From IMG/VR virus record IMGVR_UViG_3300028800_000100, positions 1 to 63,143 of that record: a stretch of 63,143 nucleotides of DNA. One strand, written 5' to 3'. The position numbers and the translations under genes were made by a program. Every line of letters starts with the position of its first letter. Within the stretch, counting starts at the first letter, position 1. Under the pieces are notes generated by a model, which did not search any database, had not been told where the DNA came from, and saw only the letters and a list, made by a program, of their open reading frames with translations. The stretch comes from a virus. Below, piece after piece: positions 58,513 to 63,143 of the stretch.

Positions 58513-58748
58513 ACGAACCCAAGTTGACCGTTTTCATCTGCGGGCGGAACCACGACGCTGTGCCGTTGTGCAAGACGCCAGGTTGCGGGATAATCGCCCG
58601 CAAGCGTTGTGACTTTCCTGTTTTGAGGGGCGGGAAGGCTGCAACATGCGGGCGTGAGATCTGCGCTCGTTGCGCCACCAACCAAGGTCCGGAATTCCCC
58701 AACTTGGACTTTTGCCCACCGCACGAGAAAAACAAGCCAAAACGGTGA
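58494..58748 (+). CDS. Small zinc-binding protein
   Basis: An 84-residue protein rich in Cys and His (LCKTPGCGIIARKRCDFPVL, ATCGREICARCAT, FCPPHEKNK), spaced for two zinc sites. It overlaps the DHH gene by 19 bases. No function is recognised. Confidence 0.6.
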   Translation: MSYPRLDEPKLTVFICGRNHDAVPLCKTPGCGIIARKRCDFPVLRGGKAATCGREICARCATNQGPEFPNLDFCPPHEKNKPKR

Positions 58749-58768
58749 ATCACAAAGAGGCCATTGCC

Positions 58769-59026
58769 ATGGGAATATCAGAATTTGTTGGTCATTGTGA
58801 TGAATATGACAGGTTGAGCAGAGCCTACAAGGCCACATCTGACTTGATGTCATGCAACGATCTTTGCAAAAAGATAAGCGCGGAATCAAAAGAGATCCGC
58901 GTTGCTGTTGAGATGACGATGGGCATGGTTCGTTCGCCGCATTTGCAGGCAGCACACCCGGATTGCTCGGTGTTGCTGACGTACTTCAACGCTTGGCTCA
59001 CCCTGCGTGGTGGGTGGTCTGCGTAA
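58769..59026 (+). CDS. Hypothetical protein
   Basis: An 85-residue helical protein with ATG 58769 preceded by AAAGAGG; GTG 58745 would overlap the stop before it. No family is recognised. Confidence 0.5.
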   Translation: MGISEFVGHCDEYDRLSRAYKATSDLMSCNDLCKKISAESKEIRVAVEMTMGMVRSPHLQAAHPDCSVLLTYFNAWLTLRGGWSA

Positions 59027-59042
59027 CTGGACAGGAGTTGTG

Positions 59043-59522
59043 ATGGAAACTTGGAAGATAGTTGGATATGTGTTGCGCATAACAGCGCTCATCGTTGCAG
59101 TGCTTTGGATCAGGCTGAGCTATGCGCGCGTCATTGCGGAGTGCGCCAACCATGTCAAGTCTGCACGGAAAGAAGCAGCAAAGCGCGCTGCAGCCCTTGC
59201 CGATTGGCTGCGCGCTGGTGGGAATGGCGGTTTGGATGTTTTGTTGTACCATCCCGGCATTGGCGTTTTGTTGAACGAACGGCCGTTCACGGGCTCCAGC
59301 GTGACGTTGTCGTTGGTCGGAAAATGCTGCCATCCAAAGGCGAAGCGGTTCTGCAACCAAACGTGCATGGTTTACTCGGCTGTGACGTTTCGCTTTTTCC
59401 CAATCAAAATCCACAACGATGATCACGAGTATTTTGCCATGGTCATTGATGAGGAATACGGCCTTGAGGCCATGGTCAGGGCCATCAACGGAGCTCAAGA
59501 AAACTCCGTTGGCGTTGTCTAG
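59043..59522 (+). CDS. Membrane-anchored hypothetical protein
   Basis: A 159-residue protein with one N-terminal transmembrane segment (IVGYVLRITALIVAVLWIRL) and a soluble domain containing CCHPKAKRFCNQTC. AGGAG lies before ATG 59043. The topology suggests a cytoplasmic or periplasmic domain tied to the inner membrane. Function unknown. Confidence 0.55.
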   Translation: METWKIVGYVLRITALIVAVLWIRLSYARVIAECANHVKSARKEAAKRAAALADWLRAGGNGGLDVLLYHPGIGVLLNERPFTGSSVTLSLVGKCCHPKAKRFCNQTCMVYSAVTFRFFPIKIHNDDHEYFAMVIDEEYGLEAMVRAINGAQENSVGVV

Positions 59523-59526
59523 CCTC

Positions 59527-59739
59527 ATGGCGTCGGATTCGCAACTTCAATCCGAGTTGGAGCACGCCATCACCGACGGCGACATTCAAGTGAGCATGGC
59601 GAAGAACATCGACTCGGAAGGCACCACAGCCATGCTGATCATGGTGAAGGATCGTGCGCTCCGTTTGGCGATTGAGTCCGCGGTCCAACGTTGTGGATTT
59701 TGCATTTTGGATTGGCCAATTGGAAAGATGGTTAAGTGA
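59527..59739 (+). CDS. Hypothetical small protein
   Basis: A 70-residue alpha/beta protein (TTAMLIMVKDRALRLAIESA). ATG 59527 follows the previous stop by 4 bases, and its stop shares a base with the next ATG. No family is recognised. Confidence 0.45.
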   Translation: MASDSQLQSELEHAITDGDIQVSMAKNIDSEGTTAMLIMVKDRALRLAIESAVQRCGFCILDWPIGKMVK

Positions 59740-59963
59740 TGGCTGGGCTGCCGAGGTTGTTAGACGGTTGGAGATGGTTCGCAAAGGAATCGCGTGATGA
59801 GTCCGGGAGAACGCGGTTGCGCCACGCGGCCGGGGTGTTGACGACCGACATCGATTGCTTTGTGTACATCGACCATGGGAGCGTCACGATTTCAACAGGC
59901 ATCGCGCCTTACGAGGTTGTGATCGCTGTCTTGCAGGCCAATGGGTTGTTGGGGCAAAGATGA
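59739..59963 (+). CDS. Hypothetical small protein
   Basis: A 74-residue protein (VLTTDIDCFVYIDHGSVTIS is its beta core) that starts at ATG 59739 (TGATG overlap) and ends with an ATGA overlap. No family is recognised. Confidence 0.45.
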   Translation: MAGLPRLLDGWRWFAKESRDESGRTRLRHAAGVLTTDIDCFVYIDHGSVTISTGIAPYEVVIAVLQANGLLGQR

Positions 59964-60343
59964 AAATCACATGCGACCTTGGGATCGAACAAACTGTTTG
60001 CTGTGCGTTTGAGCGCTTGGCTGATGGGAGCATTCGCGTCATCGCTGAAGCGTACGGTGACGACATCCAAGAATTTCTGAAACACTTGGAGGAATACAAG
60101 GCCAAGCACCAGTCGCCCGGTCAGGCTGTTGCCTTGACCACCACCCTCGACTGTGACCATTGCGGCAGCTCGGCCATCGAGAGTAAAACCGGCATGTTTT
60201 GGGATGGTGATGGCGGCCATTGTGCGAATTGCGGCCACCCCGGACACGTCATGTGTGATGGAGAAGAAATACCATATTGGCACACGGATGATGGCGAGGA
60301 TGATGTTTGTTGCGATCCCGATTGCGAGGAGTGCAACGTGTGA
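59960..60343 (+). CDS. Cys-rich zinc-ribbon protein
   Basis: A 127-residue protein with an alpha/beta N-terminus (SIRVIAEAYGDDIQEFLKHL) and an acidic, Cys-rich C-terminus with LDCDHCGSSAIE, HCANCGHPGHVMCD and CCDPDCEECNV, consistent with two zinc ribbons. ATG 59960 overlaps the stop before it. Function unknown. Confidence 0.55.
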   Translation: MKITCDLGIEQTVCCAFERLADGSIRVIAEAYGDDIQEFLKHLEEYKAKHQSPGQAVALTTTLDCDHCGSSAIESKTGMFWDGDGGHCANCGHPGHVMCDGEEIPYWHTDDGEDDVCCDPDCEECNV

Positions 60344-60591
60344 TGCCACCCGCAACCAACAATCGCATCATCAACCAGTTGCGTCGACTTTTCCCGGCCG
60401 GACGATGGGTGTGGAAATGGGAGGAATATCGCTGGTTCAATGAAGTCAATGGCGATGCCGTCACAGCCGTTTCTGTTCATTCGCCGATCTACGATGGCGA
60501 TGAAGATAGATTCACCACAAGATACATGTTGAATTGGCCAAATGGCAAATGGGTGGATGGCATCCTTGACGGTCGCACGCACCGTGGGTGA
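60343..60591 (+). CDS. Hypothetical small protein
   Basis: An 82-residue Trp- and Arg-rich protein (FPAGRWVWKWEEYRWFNEVN). ATG 60343 shares a base with the previous stop. No family is recognised. Confidence 0.45.
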   Translation: MPPATNNRIINQLRRLFPAGRWVWKWEEYRWFNEVNGDAVTAVSVHSPIYDGDEDRFTTRYMLNWPNGKWVDGILDGRTHRG

Positions 60592-60594
60592 ATC

Positions 60595-60807
60595 ATGGAT
60601 TCCTTCATCAAGTCAATCGCGCTGGAAGAACTCAGGGCTGCGGGCCCGGCTCGCGTCCGGCGGCGCTTGGAAGCGCTTGTCAACAATGATGTGTTGGGAT
60701 TCACAGGAGCCCAACAGCTGTGGACAGAAGCTTTCGGCGGGACGTTGATCGCGATCCCTGATAGGCCAAAGAAGAAGACGCATTGGTGGTTTGGATTCAA
60801 GAGGTGA
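60595..60807 (+). CDS. Hypothetical small protein
   Basis: A 70-residue protein with a helical N-terminus (IALEELRAAGPARVRRRLEA) and a basic, Trp-containing end (KKKTHWWFGFKR). No family is recognised. Confidence 0.4.
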   Translation: MDSFIKSIALEELRAAGPARVRRRLEALVNNDVLGFTGAQQLWTEAFGGTLIAIPDRPKKKTHWWFGFKR

Positions 60808-60813
60808 TGGATC

Positions 60814-61011
60814 ATGAAACGCAAGCCAAAACATGGCATCTGCAGCGTGTGTGGCGCAGCAGTCCCAACCACCCAAAGCCACTTAGCCGTTGACTTGGAC
60901 TACAAGTGTATTGACGGGCATTACTACAAGCTTGGCAAGCTCGAAACCGTGAGATGCTCCCAGCACATGGATGAGAAGGATCCGCGGTCACCAGGATACG
61001 GGTGGAGTTGA
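60814..61011 (+). CDS. Small Cys-containing protein
   Basis: A 65-residue protein with CSVCG near the N-terminus and single Cys and His residues later (YKCIDGHYY, VRCSQHMD), fitting a zinc site. It is the last + strand gene before the convergent minus-strand gene, which ends 7 bases away. Confidence 0.5.
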   Translation: MKRKPKHGICSVCGAAVPTTQSHLAVDLDYKCIDGHYYKLGKLETVRCSQHMDEKDPRSPGYGWS

Positions 61012-61018
61012 ATCAAAG

Positions 61019-61309
61019 CTACGCAGGAACCCAGCGGCCGTTCTGAATGAACCCGTGATTACCGCAGGCACGGCAGAGAATCGAGGGCGCCAGGGTTAGC
61101 GGGTCACGGTTGATCACTTCCCATGAAGCGATTGAGCTGTTGAAATCCCGATCCCAAGCACCACCCCGGAATGGGACGAAGCCGCGGCACTTTTGCCCGC
61201 TTGGTTTGAGATGGGTCTCATGGATGGCGCAGCGCTCACCCTTGTACTCAGCATAGCGGATCCGGACGCCGTGCCCGATGTCTTCACCATCCTCATTCTC
61301 GTCAGCCAT
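61019..61309 (-). CDS. DUF6527-like protein (minus strand)
   Basis: A 96-residue protein on the minus strand, the only convincing one in that direction. The pattern RCAIHETHLK, SIASWEVINRDPLTLAPSIL then CRACGNHGFIQNGRW follows the DUF6527 family with a W-x(8-12)-PSI core and a C-terminal Cys/His set. The frame is open further upstream to 61531, with a hydrophobic stretch, but that part overlaps repeated non-coding DNA, so the ATG at 61309 is preferred. The family has no known function and is often seen near mobile or phage genes. Confidence 0.55.
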   Translation of the reverse strand: MADENEDGEDIGHGVRIRYAEYKGERCAIHETHLKPSGQKCRGFVPFRGGAWDRDFNSSIASWEVINRDPLTLAPSILCRACGNHGFIQNGRWVPA

Positions 61310-61435
61310 GTCCCGGATCGTAGCGCCAATCACAGATGGAAAAGCGCGGTAACCAAAAGCCACACCAGTTACCGCCGCACAGCAACACCACATCAAAATT
61401 GGCCATTCCCACCACAAACCAGCGGTAACCATTTC

Positions 61436-61797
61436 CAACCCCACGTGTGCCCGACTCCGAAACACCCTAGGCGAGCTAGTAAGAACAAGCACAAAGCGGT
61501 GTGATGACGAGATGTAAAGTGAATCACCCACAGAAACCAGCCATCAATAAGTGGTGTGTTGAATCCACCATCAATCTTGGCAGAAAAACACACCAACCCT
61601 GAACAGCCAGAAAGTGGGATCACAGCCCACGAATCAGTGGGCCAATCCGCATCACCAACCAGCCCGGAAATGCCATGGTGAAGTGGCCTCCTTAGACCAC
61701 AGCCACGAATCACATGGCCCTTGGACACCACAAACCCACACCCTGTTGGCCATGTGCTCCCAACCCACGTGTGTCCCGCATCCGACAGCCCTAGAGG
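61436..61797 (+). repeat. Diverged two-copy repeat (ACGTGTG...CCCTAG)
   Basis: The segment CCAACCCCACGTGTGCCCGA (from about 61437) up to ACACCCTAGG resembles CCCAACCCACGTGTGTCCCG (from about 61756) up to CAGCCCTAGA. The left copy lies upstream of the minus-strand gene's likely start. Confidence 0.6.
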
Positions 61798-61870
61798 AGA
61801 CCCTAGAAACACCCCTAGTAGACTTCACCCCATGTTTGCCCGAGAAGCGCCCACCCCTATTAGGGACCAT

Positions 61871-62019
61871 GGCCAAACCCGCAAAGACACCCCATAAGGC
61901 GGAACCCAACCCGGTGAAAGCCCAATGCCTGCCTAGGTGAATGTTGGTTGCTGTATAGGACTGAATGTGTGGCCAAACCCACAAGACACCCCATAAGGTG
62001 GAACCCAACCCGGTGAATG
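61871..62019 (+). repeat. Two-copy direct repeat of about 50 bp, period 100 bp
   Basis: A roughly 50-bp unit at 61871-61920 (GGCCAAACCCGCAAAGACAC at its start) recurs at 61971-62019 with a few changes and one missing base. Confidence 0.85.
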
Positions 62020-62049
62020 TTGGTTGCCTGCCTAGGTGAATGTTGGTTG
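61926..62049 (+). repeat. Interleaved 25-bp and 15-bp direct repeats
   Basis: A 25-bp unit beginning TGCCTGCCTAGGTGAATG occurs at 61926-61950 and 62025-62049. Its core GGTGAATGTTGGTTG is also present at 62012-62026, so three copies lie within 114 bases, interleaved with the 50-bp repeat. Confidence 0.85.
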
Positions 62050-62646
62050 TTTTGCCATATCCACAATGGATGTGGTCAAACCCGCAAGCATATACCCCCG
62101 GAAGTAGTGATGGCAACATGCCCGGTGTGTGTGGTGTGTTGGTGGAGAAAACGGCTGTGGTGATTGGTGGTGTTCGGCACACACAATGCCAGCAAATCCA
62201 CATCGGCGCGCATCGCATGGGACGCCAGGCATTAAAATTAACTACACTATTCAACGATTACCAGTAGTTACTAGACCACCACCTAGCATAGTGTTGAGAT
62301 TGATGGACTTTGGTATGCTGCCGCCGCCACCCACGATTGATGGGCCAACAGGCGCTCGGAAACACCGGCCATTTCCATCAAATCAAAAAGCGTGGATGGT
62401 TGAGATGGGCACAATGCCTGGCTATTATTGCCACGTGGATGGCTGGTGATGGGGCGCTCGGGATCCCCCACTGGCTGGCAAACCTGCGTGTGGCCTGGTG
62501 GCAGTTGGGTCCCTTGGAACACCCAGCCACAGCACACATCCCACCACCGTCAACCCACGGAATTTCATTTCATATGCGCAAACGCCACCAACTCCATGGC
62601 TTCACACCCACCACACCATCCACCAAATCTCATTTGAGCCACCCAT

Positions 62647-62670
62647 CCACAGGCCCATCCACAGGCACCA
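62647..62670 (+). repeat. 12-bp tandem repeat
   Basis: CCATCCACAGGC occurs twice in tandem just upstream of the last gene. Confidence 0.7.
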
Positions 62671-62738
62671 CCATTCCTCCCCGGTGGACGTGATTGGGTG
62701 ATGGAGTACGCGCTTTTTCATTTGACAAAGAGGGTTGC

Positions 62739-63113
62739 ATGAGGATGAGGAAGACCAAACCAGCCAAGGGGTGCGAGAGTTGTTCGATGCCATGGGTGAA
62801 CGGGAAGCAAGGCCCGAAGTTTGAGGCCTACCTGTTTCTTGGCAACATGAGTGTGCGTGTAGAGTCCAAATCAAGATTCAACGGGACCGGGGCCAGGAGC
62901 TGGCCGCGCAGTTGGGTCGCCAGGGTGGATTGCTCGCACGTTCCAAACCAAGCACCATTCGACAGGGTGCACTTCACAACGTTGCAAATTCCAGGCATCG
63001 CAGGCTTTGAGTTCATATCACGTTTGAAATGCATGGAGAATGTGGAGCGCGTTCTCAACCAAACATGCTTCATTGCCTCGCTCATCCTCGCTGGGCGGCC
63101 GTGTCGGCGTTGA
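62739..63113 (+). CDS. Hypothetical protein
   Basis: A 124-residue basic protein with GCESCSMPW near the N-terminus and a later beta segment (FEAYLFLGNMSVRVESKSRF). ATG 62739 is preceded by AGAGGG with 4-5 bases spacing, and TTGACA stands at 62720, though no matching -10 is clear. It follows the repeat-rich region, so it may begin a new operon. Coding is likely but not certain. Confidence 0.45.
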   Translation: MRMRKTKPAKGCESCSMPWVNGKQGPKFEAYLFLGNMSVRVESKSRFNGTGARSWPRSWVARVDCSHVPNQAPFDRVHFTTLQIPGIAGFEFISRLKCMENVERVLNQTCFIASLILAGRPCRR

Positions 63114-63143
63114 AAAGTGGTTTGTGCTTCATTGGTAAGGTGT

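Larger units (their letters stand above)
61532..62690. other. 1.2-kb repeat-rich region without a credible gene
   Basis: No frame here shows a convincing protein; the longest ones are Trp/Gly/His/Pro-rich shadows. The sequence is rich in CCA/CAC/CCC and in CTAG tetramers (for example CCCTAGAGGAGACCCTAG at 61788 onward), has several direct repeats and one A+T-rich island (about 62229-62290, including ATTAAAATTAACTACACTAT). It may be a packaging, secondary-origin or regulatory region, or decayed DNA. Confidence 0.6.

Noticed and set aside
61310-61531. N-terminal membrane segment of the minus-strand gene
   Set aside because: That part lies over one copy of a diverged non-coding repeat, so the hydrophobic stretch is probably not translated; kept only as an alternative.
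61393-61812. 139-codon minus-strand frame
   Set aside because: Overlaps the diverged DNA repeats and the upstream part of the DUF6527-like frame; composition is not protein-like.
61652-62254. 200-codon minus-strand frame in the repeat-rich region
   Set aside because: Trp/Gly/His-rich peptide made of the DNA repeats (TNIHLGR, TGLGSALWGV repeated); no start site or domain.
62310-62693. 127-codon + strand frame
   Set aside because: His/Pro/Trp-rich, contains the 12-bp tandem repeat, no ribosome binding site or recognisable fold.
1-63143. tRNA genes
   Set aside because: I looked for cloverleaf-like T-arm patterns in the gene gaps and saw none; a dedicated search could still find one within a gap.

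Overview
This window is part of the genome of a contractile-tailed bacteriophage (myovirus, Caudoviricetes). It begins inside the tail sheath gene and runs through tube, tape measure, baseplate, fibre and lysis genes, then through a near-complete replication, recombination and nucleotide-metabolism set. No capsid, portal or terminase gene is visible, so those lie outside the window. Almost every gene is on the + strand and many are joined by 1-4 base stop/start overlaps (ATGA, GTGA, TTGA, TGATG), as in long translationally coupled phage operons. Lipoprotein-type signals and an RlpA-like secreted protein fit a Gram-negative host, but the host itself cannot be named from the sequence.

Layout. 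(1) 1-8.8 kb: sheath, tube, a tail-chaperone pair joined by a canonical -1 slippery heptamer, tape measure, LysM-domain baseplate protein, hub and spike. (2) 8.8-13.2 kb: four modular collagen-like/LamG fibre genes. (3) 13.3-16.7 kb: a lysis-type cassette placed inside the baseplate module: holin-like membrane protein with an internal lipobox, papain-fold peptidase, Cys-rich lipoprotein, membrane protein, GH25 lysozyme. (4) 16.7-22.9 kb: gp25-like wedge, J-like wedge, I-like protein and a 754-residue distal protein, closed by a strong terminator. (5) 23-28.8 kb: SF2 helicase, a structured intergenic element, an initiator gene carrying eleven 17-bp iterons (probable origin, as in lambda gene O), DnaB-like helicase and primase. 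(6) 28.8-34.3 kb: small genes, a perfectly placed 201-bp duplicated hairpin-rich element, a probable promoter and a sigma-like protein. (7) 34.3-39.3 kb: FAD oxidoreductase, MazG-deoxyribonucleotidase fusion, divergent ThyX, class III aminotransferase and P-loop kinase, directly upstream of a phage DNA polymerase III alpha subunit. (8) 43.5-56 kb: HU-like protein, gp32-like SSB, RecA, SbcD/SbcC, RuvC-like resolvase, NYN nuclease, 5'-3' exonuclease and family-4 uracil-DNA glycosylase. (9) 56-61 kb: many small proteins, several Cys-rich, plus an RlpA-like protein and a DHH phosphoesterase. (10) 61-63.1 kb: the only convincing minus-strand gene, about 1.2 kb of repeat-rich DNA without a credible gene, and one last + strand ORF.

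The most notable candidate system is block 7. A divergent thymidylate synthase, a dedicated nucleotide kinase, a dNTP-to-nucleoside destroying fusion enzyme and two tailoring enzymes (FAD and PLP) sit together next to the replicative polymerase. That is what one would expect of a pathway that makes a non-standard, possibly amino-bearing, pyrimidine for phage DNA. The second is the duplicated 201-bp element, whose arms can form mutually exclusive hairpins and which starts exactly at a stop codon in both places.
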